This document shows, piece by piece, positions 1-6,165 of a stretch of 13,596 bases of DNA. Below the pieces are notes generated by a model, which made no database searches, was not told where the DNA came from, and was given only the letters and a program-made list of their open reading frames with translations. The position numbers were made by a program, and so were the translations under genes. This DNA comes from an uncultured Lachnospiraceae bacterium (GTDB taxonomy: Bacteria > Bacillota > Clostridia > Lachnospirales > Lachnospiraceae): positions 1 to 13,596 of the forward strand of contig CAJTOO010000049.1 in assembly GCA_910577735.1 (NCBI GenBank). The letters are read 5' to 3'. Within the stretch, counting starts at the first letter, position 1; each line of letters starts with the position of its first letter.

Positions 1-621
1 TGACTTCATTTATCTTATCGACGGCCTGTTCCTTCTCCTCATCCAGATGGGCGTATACGTCCATGATGAGTTTTATATCCAAGTGACCCTGAAGCTTGAT
101 TTAGTTACCATGCTGCCATTGTCGTAAAAAGAAGAACAGGGCCGTTATTGAGGCCGATAGGGTCCTTTGCTGTAAAGTCATGTATGTGTCGAGAGACAGC
201 AAAGATCAGGTCATCAGGGATGGGAACGAAACGCTGGCCATCCTGGGTTTTCGGGATTGTCTTCCAGACCGGTGTGTTCCCATCAAAAACTATCACATTT
301 CTAACATAGATAAGTTTCCTTTTTTCAATCAATATCTTCGACTTTTAAAGCAAGGACTTTCTGCCGGCGTAAACCGCAGCCATAGAGGATATATACAAGC
401 GTCCAGTCTGCATTGTTAAAATAGGCTTTAAAGACTGTTTTCTTCTCAATCTCATATAAGGCCCGCTTTTCTGTACGAGGTTTAGGCGGCAGGGTGATAT
501 CATCGCAGATATCATTATGTAGGATACCATCCTTGACGACCCGGCGCACGACCTGATGCATAAACATCCTGGCGATCTCACATGTGCGGTAATGTTCTTT
601 GTGATCTGTTATCACCTCCAC
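1..621 (-). pseudogene. Decayed tyrosine (phage-type) integrase, interrupted and internally deleted
   Basis: Three separated pieces read as one tyrosine recombinase on the minus strand. Piece one (621 to 328) carries the end of the core-binding domain and the first catalytic-arginine box, seen as YGCGLRRQKVLALKVEDID, where families usually have GLRRGE. It stops at 325-327 beside a run of six A. Piece two (from about 329 down to 108) continues in another frame with EKRKLIYVRN and PKTQDGQRFVPIP, as integrases normally do, then stops at 105-107. Piece three (about 95 to 1) reads GHLDIKLIMDVYAHLDEE, the C-terminal box with the catalytic tyrosine (VYAHL), and runs off the window edge. The roughly 40-residue stretch with the HxxR box that should lie between pieces two and three is absent. 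The N-terminal arm-binding domain is also missing, since piece one can only start at a GTG at 621. The gene therefore has one frameshift, one internal deletion and N-terminal loss, and is almost certainly inactive. It marks an old mobile element. Confidence 0.85.
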
Positions 622-641
622 AATCTGTGTATAACATTGAG

Positions 642-770
642 TTTCGAATTTGTAAATAAAATAATTTCGAAAATGTCGAAAAATATATTAATAATTCGTA
701 ATAATATGTTTGCTATTATTACAATTTCGGTATAATCGAAATTCGAAAGGAGAAAAAAGAGAAGGAGGAG
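642..770 (+). promoter_or_regulatory. AT-rich TCG-motif cluster with an orphan plus-strand promoter and ribosome binding site
   Basis: Seven TCG-containing motifs lie within 100 bases, with CG steps at 645, 668, 677, 697, 728, 737 and 744. The outer two form an inverted repeat, TTTCGAATT (642-650) and AATTCGAAA (740-748). Inside is a promoter-like pair, TTGCTA (710-715) and TATAAT (731-736) with a short 15-base spacer. It is followed by purine-rich sequence with two Shine-Dalgarno-like boxes, AAAGGAG (746-752) and AAGGAGG (762-768). No start codon or open frame of useful length follows, so any gene served by these signals has been lost. The cluster may be an operator or recombinase-binding region of the former element. 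That role is inference. Confidence 0.4.
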
Positions 771-825
771 AAAAAATAAAAAGATATATAGAATACAGAT
801 AAATTTTTACAGCAGAAGATGCCCG

Positions 826-867
826 ATGAAAAACGGCCAGTACAAGGCAGAGATATCTGTACTGGCC
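826..867 (-). terminator. Intrinsic terminator of the lipoprotein gene
   Basis: GGCCAGTACA (835-844) and TGTACTGGCC (858-867) form a perfect 10-bp stem with a 13-base loop. On the minus strand the stem is followed by GTTTTTC, a short U-tract. The stem lies 31 bases past the lipoprotein stop. On the plus strand no T-run follows, so it should work for the minus strand only. Confidence 0.75.
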
Positions 868-898
868 AATGAATCGGAAATTAGAATGTGATAATGTA

Positions 899-1573
899 TT
901 ATTCTCCAAGAGATTCAAGGCGTTTGTCGAATTGGTTCATAATATCGTTTTTGGAAAACAAGTTTGAATAAATATACTTGATGGTTTCTTCATATTCGTC
1001 AGCTATATAAAGTGGTTCTGTTGTTGAAAAACTAGCCAAAGAAGCATAGTCAAGCATAGATAATATTGTAATAAATTCGCCGTCCACCATCATTGTAAAA
1101 GAAATATTTGAAGAGTAGCTTTCTAAGGCACAGGATGAACACATGGAAATAATTGTCTCAAAAAAGGTGAGAGAATCAGCCTCGACTGTGTCGTGATTCA
1201 GATTTATCTGTATAGAAAGGTCGTTGTTTGAATCTGTATGAATAACAACATCCGAGTAAATTGCTGAGATGGAGTCATATAGTTCGCCTTCTGTGATTTT
1301 TTCAGAGGTGGCAGCAAGTTCTTCAGCTTGACGGGTCAAATCATCTAATGAATCGGCAGAGTCAGATAATGTGGAATCATCGGATTGATTATCGGGTAAT
1401 GCAGACTCTGTTTCTGGTAACGCTTGGCTTTCAGCAGACAAAGATTCTGTTTCATGATTTGAAAGAATAGTTTTTGATTCCGTAGAGTCTGGATTAGATG
1501 AAGTGGAACTACTACCGCAGGCGGATAACAGGAATAGGGAGGTGATCATCAGCACATAGAGTATTTTTTTCAT
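899..1573 (-). CDS. Putative lipoprotein of unknown function
   Basis: A 224-residue protein with a clear lipoprotein signal peptide: MKK, a hydrophobic core over residues 4-16 and the lipobox LSAC with Cys19 as the lipidation site. It should be anchored to the outer face of the cytoplasmic membrane. Residues 20 to about 90 form a Ser/Thr/Asp/Glu-rich linker of low complexity, common in Firmicute surface lipoproteins. Residues about 95-224 look like a small folded domain (alternating strands and helices, a CSSC at about 150) that I do not recognise. An AAAGGA box precedes the ATG by about 11 bases, and a strong promoter (1609-1637) and a terminator (835-867) frame it as a single-gene unit. It is more AT-rich than the genes after 2150, as is the neighbouring HTH gene, which fits accessory DNA next to the integrase remnant. 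No function is assigned. Confidence 0.8.
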   Translation of the reverse strand: MKKILYVLMITSLFLLSACGSSSTSSNPDSTESKTILSNHETESLSAESQALPETESALPDNQSDDSTLSDSADSLDDLTRQAEELAATSEKITEGELYDSISAIYSDVVIHTDSNNDLSIQINLNHDTVEADSLTFFETIISMCSSCALESYSSNISFTMMVDGEFITILSMLDYASLASFSTTEPLYIADEYEETIKYIYSNLFSKNDIMNQFDKRLESLGE

Positions 1574-1608
1574 GTAATATATAGTCCTTTCTGGTGTATT
1601 TTAATACA

Positions 1609-1637
1609 AGTATACCAAAAGGAAAAGGATGTGACAA
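1609..1637 (-). promoter_or_regulatory. Sigma-A type promoter of the lipoprotein gene
   Basis: Read on the minus strand: -35 TTGTCA (1637-1632), a 17-base spacer, -10 TATACT (1614-1609). The -10 lies 36 bases upstream of the start codon. This is a near-consensus promoter. Confidence 0.75.
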
Positions 1638-1775
1638 TCTGCTATTGGATTGGATAGTCGGTTTTTTGATAAAAAACGGCTTTGAACAGGACTTGTGACT
1701 GCCTGGATAAACGGTTTCATGAAGAATAGTAAAAACACTGCTTTTACAAAATGCAAGAATGTTACTCATAGTCCG

Positions 1776-1804
1776 TTGAACTATAGTACACACTTTTTTA
1801 TAAT
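1776..1804 (+). promoter_or_regulatory. Sigma-A type promoter of the HTH gene, with a possible operator over the -35
   Basis: TTGAAC (1776-1781), a 17-base spacer and TATAAT (1799-1804), 38 bases before the HTH start codon. The short inverted repeat ATAGT (1768-1772) / ACTAT (1780-1784) straddles the -35. It could be where the encoded XRE protein represses its own gene. The promoter is seen directly; the operator is inference. Confidence 0.7.
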
Positions 1805-1841
1805 GCATTTATTCTGTTTTACTTATGGGAGAAGGGTGAAT

Positions 1842-2045
1842 ATGATTACCATAGAGGTTGGAAATAGAATTCGGTTTCTTCGTAAGCAGGCGGGGCTTTC
1901 TCAAGAAAAGCTTGCTTTAAAAGCAGGTATTGACAGGACATATTTAGCAGGTATTGAGGCAGGCAAGCGTAATGCCACGCTTGTTAGCTTAGAAAAAATT
2001 GTTGTTGCATTAGATATATCTATGAAGGAATTTTGGGATTTCTGA
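1842..2045 (+). CDS. Small XRE-family helix-turn-helix transcriptional regulator
   Basis: A 67-residue protein that is almost only a Cro/C1-type HTH domain. It has the family pattern RIRFLRKQAGLSQEKLA (residues 9-25), a helix-turn-helix at about 20-40 with recognition-helix residues DRTYLAGIEAGKRN, then a TLVSLEKIVVALDIS helix and a FWDF tail. The ATG at 1842 is preferred because a purine-rich GGGAGAAGGGTGA precedes it and the HTH pattern begins a few residues later; 49 extra upstream codons carry no recognisable domain. Such single-domain XRE proteins usually act as dimeric repressors in mobile elements or next to the genes they control. It has its own promoter and is followed by an intrinsic terminator and then a MATE gene, so it may regulate itself and, by read-through, the transporter. 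Its target is not shown by the sequence. Confidence 0.85.
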   Translation: MITIEVGNRIRFLRKQAGLSQEKLALKAGIDRTYLAGIEAGKRNATLVSLEKIVVALDISMKEFWDF

Positions 2046-2060
2046 ATTACGCAGACTGGT

Positions 2061-2092
2061 AGGAGAAAAGCTTGAATAACATAAATTTCTGA
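2061..2092 (+). other. Possible 6-codon leader ORF ahead of the MATE-gene terminator
   Basis: AGGAG (2061-2065) is followed after 6 bases by TTG, giving a frame coding MNNINF that stops at 2090-2092, six bases before the terminator stem. A well-placed ribosome binding site, a minimal ORF and a terminator ahead of an efflux gene is the layout of ribosome-mediated attenuators. I could not find an obvious antiterminator strand, so this stays tentative. Confidence 0.3.
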
Positions 2093-2098
2093 CATTAA

Positions 2099-2132
2099 CA
2101 AAGCAGCCGATTTTCGGACTGCTTTGATTTTC
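2099..2132 (+). terminator. Intrinsic terminator or attenuator between the HTH gene and the MATE gene
   Basis: CAAAGCAG (2099-2106) pairs with CTGCTTTG (2119-2126); inside, CCG pairs with CGG across a single bulged A, and the loop is ATTTT. The run ATTTTC follows. It ends about 20 bases before the MATE start codon, leaving no room for a promoter after it. It should stop HTH transcripts, and MATE expression would need read-through. Confidence 0.75.
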
Positions 2133-2152
2133 TCAGTAGAATGAGGTGACAT

Positions 2153-3517
2153 ATGGAACAAACAAAAGAAAACAAAATGGGCACCATGCCCGTCAATAAA
2201 CTTCTGATCAGCATGTCGCTGCCCATGATGGCGTCTATGCTGGTGCAGGCTCTTTATAATATAGTAGATTCGATTTTTGTGTCGCGCATCAATGAGAATG
2301 CGCTGACGGCAGTATCTTTGGCATTTCCGATTCAGACACTGATGATTGCTGTGGCGGTTGGCACCTGTGTAGGTATCAATGCAGTATTGTCAAGGTCGCT
2401 TGGTGAGAAACTGCAGAAGAAAGCCAATGATACCGCAGCAAACGGCGTTATTCTGATGGGAATCAGTTATCTTCTTTTTCTTTTGGTGGGGCTGTTCGGA
2501 ACCCGTACCTTTTATTTGAGTCAGACCCAGGACGTCCAGATTGTGCAGTATGGCGTGGAATACCTGAGTATTGTATGCAGTTGTTCTATCGGGCTGTTTG
2601 TGCAGTTTACGTTTGAGCGCCTGTTACAGTCTACGGGCAGGACCTTTTATATCATGATTACCCAGGGAACCGGAGCGGTTATCAACATTATACTGGATCC
2701 CATCTTTATCTTCGGTATGTTCGGTATGCCGCGGATGGGGGTGGCAGGTGCGGCTGTGGCTACTGTGACGGGACAGATCATAGCTGGCAGTATTGCCTTC
2801 TTTATTAATTATAAGAAGAATGATGATATTCAGCTGCAGTTTAAGGGATTGCGGCTGGATAAAGAGATTGTAGGGCAGATTTATAAGATTGGTGTGCCTT
2901 CCATGATCATGCAGGCCATTGGTTCCGTGATGACTTATGGGATGAACCTGATTCTGATTTCCTTTACTTCCACGGCCACAGCGGTGTTTGGTGTATATTT
3001 TAAATTACAGAGTTTCGTTTTCATGCCGGTGTTTGGACTGAACAATGGACTGGTGCCGATTTTGGCCTACAATTTTGGCGCGGGAAGAAAGGACCGGTTT
3101 ATCAAGGCATTGAAATGCGGAATCATGTATGCTGTGAGCATTATGTTTGTGGGAGTGGTGATTTTTCAGACGATTCCGCATGTATTGCTGGGATTTTTTG
3201 AGGCATCGGATGAGATGCTGGGAATCGGAGTGCCGGCGCTCCGCATCATCTGTCTGAGCTTTTTGCCGGCGGGATTTGGCATTGTCTGCGGAACGGCTTT
3301 TCAGGCACTGGGCAATGCGGTTTACAGCATGCTTGTATCCATTGCCAGACAGCTTGTTGTGCTTTTGCCGGCGGCTTATCTGTTATCGCTTCTGGGCAAT
3401 GTGAATTATGTGTGGTGGGCTTTTCCGATTGCAGAGGTGATGTCTTTGACGATGACGATAATTTTCCTGATTCGCATTAACCGCAGTGTGATTCGTCATA
3501 TTGACACTGCAAGCTGA
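2153..3517 (+). CDS. MATE family multidrug efflux transporter (MepA-like)
   Basis: A 454-residue polytopic membrane protein, the usual length for the MATE family, with about 12 hydrophobic segments. Family features include the N-terminal PVNKLLISMSLPMMASML and LYNIVDSIFVSRI (about 34-46), the mid-protein NIILDPIFIFG (178-188) ending TM5/6 of the first half, and YNFGAG (306-311), the matching signature in the second half. MATE proteins export cationic drugs or metabolites in exchange for Na+ or H+ across the cytoplasmic membrane; the substrate cannot be read from sequence. A TGAGGTGA box precedes the ATG by three bases, placing the start; a second ATG at codon 9 is less likely. It sits just behind the HTH gene and a terminator hairpin, with no promoter of its own visible. 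The tRNA-Leu promoter begins within its last codons. A second, clearly different MATE gene lies at 6166. Confidence 0.93.
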   Translation: MEQTKENKMGTMPVNKLLISMSLPMMASMLVQALYNIVDSIFVSRINENALTAVSLAFPIQTLMIAVAVGTCVGINAVLSRSLGEKLQKKANDTAANGVILMGISYLLFLLVGLFGTRTFYLSQTQDVQIVQYGVEYLSIVCSCSIGLFVQFTFERLLQSTGRTFYIMITQGTGAVINIILDPIFIFGMFGMPRMGVAGAAVATVTGQIIAGSIAFFINYKKNDDIQLQFKGLRLDKEIVGQIYKIGVPSMIMQAIGSVMTYGMNLILISFTSTATAVFGVYFKLQSFVFMPVFGLNNGLVPILAYNFGAGRKDRFIKALKCGIMYAVSIMFVGVVIFQTIPHVLLGFFEASDEMLGIGVPALRIICLSFLPAGFGIVCGTAFQALGNAVYSMLVSIARQLVVLLPAAYLLSLLGNVNYVWWAFPIAEVMSLTMTIIFLIRINRSVIRHIDTAS

Positions 3518-3529
3518 AAATGATATGAT
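3501..3529 (+). promoter_or_regulatory. Strong promoter of tRNA-Leu, overlapping the end of the MATE gene
   Basis: TTGACA (3501-3506, perfect consensus), a 17-base spacer, TATGAT (3524-3529). The -35 lies in the last codons of the MATE gene. The predicted start, near 3536, is about 23 bases before the mature tRNA. A near-consensus promoter is what a tRNA gene is expected to have. Confidence 0.8.
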
Positions 3530-3558
3530 ACATGGGCGGGTTAATAGGGCCCGCATAA

Positions 3559-3638
3559 GCGGATGTGGCGGAATTGGCAGACGCGATGGTTTTAGGTGCC
3601 ATTGGGTAACCATGCAGGTTCGAGCCCTGTCATCCGCA
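3559..3638 (+). tRNA. tRNA-Leu, anticodon UAG
   Basis: A full cloverleaf can be folded. The acceptor stem is GCGGATG (3559-3565) with CATCCGC (3631-3637), with discriminator A at 3638. The D-arm region is TGGCGGAATTGGCAGACGC, typical of bacterial tRNA-Leu. The anticodon stem ATGGT/GCCAT holds the loop TTTAGGT, reading TAG. The variable arm is a short class II type stem, TGG-GTAA-CCA. The T-arm GCAGG-TTCGAGC-CCTGT completes it. CCA is not encoded (AGG follows), so it must be added after transcription. It reads CUA and other CUN codons. Confidence 0.95.
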
Positions 3639-3650
3639 GGAAACAATTAT

Positions 3651-3704
3651 AGCCGTAAACCTGATACATGTGCAGTATAATGAAGGGTTTACGGCTGTTT
3701 TTAT
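3651..3704 (+). terminator. Intrinsic terminator of tRNA-Leu
   Basis: AGCCGTAAACC (3651-3661) and GGTTTACGGCT (3686-3696) form a perfect 11-bp stem with a 24-base loop, followed by GTTTTTAT. It lies 12 bases past the tRNA. Confidence 0.85.
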
Positions 3705-3722
3705 CCATAGAATTATCATCCC

Positions 3723-3747
3723 GAATTGCAAACCCCTGAATTGCAAA
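3723..3747 (+). repeat. 10-bp direct repeat in the intergenic region
   Basis: GAATTGCAAA occurs at 3723-3732 and again at 3738-3747, 15 bp apart start to start, both preceded by CC plus a pyrimidine. It lies between the tRNA terminator and the next promoter. It could be a duplicated regulator half-site or a chance duplication. Confidence 0.5.
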
Positions 3748-3824
3748 GCGAGATTCCCGCCCAAAAGTATTGATGACATAATTAGCACATTCCGTTACAA
3801 TTTACTGGGCATTGTGAAACTTTT

Positions 3825-3833
3825 TGTTATAAT
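3825..3833 (+). promoter_or_regulatory. Extended -10 promoter for the gene at 3879
   Basis: TG at 3825-3826 followed by TATAAT at 3828-3833 gives an extended -10 element. No good -35 is seen at 16-18 bases upstream (TGGGCA or CTGGGC). It lies 46 bases before the chosen start codon. Confidence 0.55.
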
Positions 3834-3878
3834 GATTCGTATAAGAGACAGAGAGATATTATGACAGGGAGGGCAGCC

Positions 3879-4508
3879 ATGGATATCGGGAGTATTTGGA
3901 ACAGTATGTACACAAGCCAGCTGGCAGGCACGCAGATGTACGGTCTGCAATACAATCCGTTCAGTGCTTATGGGTCGTATGCGGATGTCTGGCAGGCAAG
4001 TCCCTGGCAGTACGGCCTGCAGGCAGGTACTGTGTATGGTAATCCTCTGCTGCAGACCTGGCAGAACGCAGGGTTTACGGACACCTTGAATGATGCTTTG
4101 ACAAAGTACAGTCAGAGCCGGCGGGATACAGGCTCCGAGACGGCTGATGACGGCATGGACGTATCCACGCACAAGGGTAATGTGCTGCAGCTTGGATATG
4201 ACAGAGCCTTGGTATATCTGCCGGAAGAGCAGAAGATTATGATTGTGCAGACAACCGACAGTGCAGGAACCGCAGAGAATGGTAAAGAAGCTGGCAGTGT
4301 CGGAAATAGAAAACCGACAGGAAATACAGGAAGTGCAAGAACCGCCGGAACAATGAGACATACAAAAACGACAAGGATGTCAGATAGCGGGAATATAGAA
4401 GAAAAAGGAATCCTTGTTAATCAAAGGAAAGCCAGGGCGTCAGCGGCATACCGCAGCACACAGAAGGCTCGGCAGCAGAATTCCATATGGGCTAAGAACG
4501 ATACGTGA
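3879..4508 (+). CDS. Protein of unknown function, Tyr/Trp/Gln-rich N-terminus and basic C-terminus
   Basis: I do not recognise this protein of 209 residues. The ATG at 3879 is chosen because GGGAGGG lies five bases before it; an ATG at 3861 in the same frame has no comparable site. The first 60 residues are rich in Tyr, Trp, Gln, Gly and Ser with spaced aromatic motifs (SIWNSMYTSQL, QMYGLQYNPFSAYGSY, DVWQASPWQYGLQ). A short ordered-looking segment follows, NVLQLGYDRALVYLPEEQ with KIMIVQTT. The rest (about 133-209) is a low-complexity Gly/Ser/Thr/Arg/Lys-rich tail. There is no signal peptide or membrane segment, so it is probably cytoplasmic. An overlapping minus-strand frame was judged a shadow because it has no ribosome binding site and an unnatural Cys/His/Ile-rich composition. 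The gene is convergent with the lipase gene, with two bases between the stops. Confidence 0.75.
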   Translation: MDIGSIWNSMYTSQLAGTQMYGLQYNPFSAYGSYADVWQASPWQYGLQAGTVYGNPLLQTWQNAGFTDTLNDALTKYSQSRRDTGSETADDGMDVSTHKGNVLQLGYDRALVYLPEEQKIMIVQTTDSAGTAENGKEAGSVGNRKPTGNTGSARTAGTMRHTKTTRMSDSGNIEEKGILVNQRKARASAAYRSTQKARQQNSIWAKNDT

Positions 4509-4510
4509 GT

Positions 4511-5896
4511 TCAATAACCCTTTTCTTTCAAATCATGCACTAAATTTACATAAAACTCTCTGACGTCAAAGCCGGGGATGTTTTCACGATTTAAATCAAT
4601 CATATCGCCATGGGAGATTCCGCGGCCTTTTGGGGTGGTGAGGAGCGTAAAGCGCTCTCCGAAACGTGCGCTGTCTGCGGATACTAAGCCGTCGTTAGCG
4701 CCATCGAAGTGTTTGACCAAGGGATAGGCCATATTTAAAGGGAATCTGCCGCTTGCGGCGCAGTTCATCTGACTGCCCACGCTCTGATACCAGACATCAG
4801 GGTGGTTGGGCAGTTTTTTATTCAGGGATTCACAGGTGGAGGCTGTAAGATTCCGCACGGCAGATAAAAAGTCGGGATTAGGATCCCCGCATTTTTTCAG
4901 AGCCGCATTATATTTGCGCGCAACACTTTTCTGCACCTTTTCAGGTATTTTATCCAGAAGATAATCAGCGAAGAGGCAGCCCCTGTGAGGGGTGTTGATG
5001 GTGGTGAGGGAAGCTACGTAAGGCGCAGCGCCACAGGCTGTTATGGCATAACGGCTGTCCAGACCGCCTTTGGAGTGGGCGATGATGTTCACTTTTTCAC
5101 AGCCGGTCTGTTGTACGATGTCCCGGATGCGTGCGGCAAGTTCCTGTCCGCAGTCCGCTACAGAAGCCGCGGATTGTTGACTGCCGTAATAGAGGATGGC
5201 ACCGTTTTGCTTCAGGGCGAAGGGAATCCTGCCCCAGTAATTAAAGAAGCGAAAATCCCGGAAAAACACGCCGTGTACCAGCAAAAGCGGATACCTGGTC
5301 CCGCAGAGCCGGCTTTGGGACCGGACCTGATCTAAAAGGAACTTTTCATTTTCAAATGCCGCTTCCCCTGCGGCGATGGTGATGATCCGATAAAGCGCCC
5401 AGATGTGGACGAAAGGAATCAGACCGCAGGCAACGCCAATGATGCGCCATTTGATACCCAGCTGGACAGAAGTGGCATATACACGGATAATGCCGTTCCA
5501 GAACAGGACCGACTCCATTAAGATCAGGAGAAGCAGGGCACCCAGATACCGCACACTCTGTGCGAATCCTCCAGGGGTATCCGGACGCAGGAACAGGAAA
5601 TACAGGATAATCATCAGAGATTCTGCAACGGTTGTTATAAGGAAGAGCTGCAGCAGGGTGACGCCATCCTCTAAGATTTTATTTCGTACAGTGGAAGTTT
5701 TCCGAAGGGTCAGGGCGGGGAAGATATTGATAAAGAGGAAAACAAGAAAGCCTGCCATGCAGGTGAACACAGAGGCCAGTATGCGGCCTGGAGTAAAAAA
5801 GGCGCTGCGCATACTGATGCCTGTGATATGGGGTATCAGTATATTAAATTCTACAAAAAGCAGTGCCGCGGATAGGATTTTGCCGAAATGTTTCAT
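4511..5896 (-). CDS. Membrane-anchored lipase-like alpha/beta hydrolase
   Basis: A 461-residue protein in two parts. Residues 1 to about 180 hold four or five hydrophobic helices (near 8-26, 38-60, 80-103, 115-135, 148-177). Residues about 195-461 form an alpha/beta hydrolase of the lipase type. It has PLLLVHG (203-209) as oxyanion-hole strand, AHSKGG (273-278) as nucleophile elbow with Ser275, and NTPHRG (301-306), typical of triacylglycerol-lipase relatives. The DGANDGLVS segment gives Asp402 as the likely acid, and SHGD gives His429 as the catalytic His. It probably hydrolyses lipid or other ester substrates at the membrane; the substrate is unknown. The ATG at 5896 has GGGAG ten bases upstream; an in-frame ATG at 5932 has no such box, so the shorter form is preferred. 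Its 3' end abuts the convergent gene with no separate terminator. Confidence 0.88.
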   Translation of the reverse strand: MKHFGKILSAALLFVEFNILIPHITGISMRSAFFTPGRILASVFTCMAGFLVFLFINIFPALTLRKTSTVRNKILEDGVTLLQLFLITTVAESLMIILYFLFLRPDTPGGFAQSVRYLGALLLLILMESVLFWNGIIRVYATSVQLGIKWRIIGVACGLIPFVHIWALYRIITIAAGEAAFENEKFLLDQVRSQSRLCGTRYPLLLVHGVFFRDFRFFNYWGRIPFALKQNGAILYYGSQQSAASVADCGQELAARIRDIVQQTGCEKVNIIAHSKGGLDSRYAITACGAAPYVASLTTINTPHRGCLFADYLLDKIPEKVQKSVARKYNAALKKCGDPNPDFLSAVRNLTASTCESLNKKLPNHPDVWYQSVGSQMNCAASGRFPLNMAYPLVKHFDGANDGLVSADSARFGERFTLLTTPKGRGISHGDMIDLNRENIPGFDVREFYVNLVHDLKEKGY

Positions 5897-5948
5897 AGGA
5901 ATACATCTCCCGTAAGTGATCTGGAATGGCATATAGCGTTATGCCTGA

Positions 5949-5977
5949 TTGGTTTTATTTTTCTATAGTAATAGTAT
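5949..5977 (+). promoter_or_regulatory. Weak candidate promoter between the lipase and second MATE genes
   Basis: TTGGTT (5949-5954), a 17-base spacer, TAGTAT (5972-5977); both hexamers deviate from consensus. It would give a leader of about 180 bases before the MATE start at 6166. This leader holds AGGAGG (6122-6127) five bases before a four-codon TTG frame (6133-6147), then the MATE gene's own AAAGGG. The lipase promoter must also lie in this divergent region, but I could not pick one with confidence. Confidence 0.3.
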
Positions 5978-6165
5978 CATAAGCAAGGCAGTATGAAAAC
6001 CATAACATAAATATAACAGGCAGATTTGGGATGCCGCAAAGCGACGTCATGTGCGTCAGTAAGAAAATGCAGGGAAAAAGGTAATATGGTTGCAATTCTA
6101 TTCCCATGCGAGTAAGATTACAGGAGGACATTTTGACGAAGGGATAGAAAAGGGAACAAGCGATT

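Noticed and set aside
1659..1679. CGGTTTTTT-GAT-AAAAAACGG near-palindrome upstream of the HTH gene
   Set aside because: Stem is almost all A-T with a mismatch near its base and no fitting gene end; not a convincing terminator or operator.
3536..3554. GCGGG / CCCGC inverted repeat just before tRNA-Leu
   Set aside because: No T-tract follows and it falls in the short tRNA 5' leader; not a terminator.
3795..4361. A 188-codon minus-strand open frame opposite the unknown gene at 3879
   Set aside because: No ribosome binding site, odd Cys/His/Ile-rich composition, and the plus-strand frame has a good start and promoter; judged a shadow.
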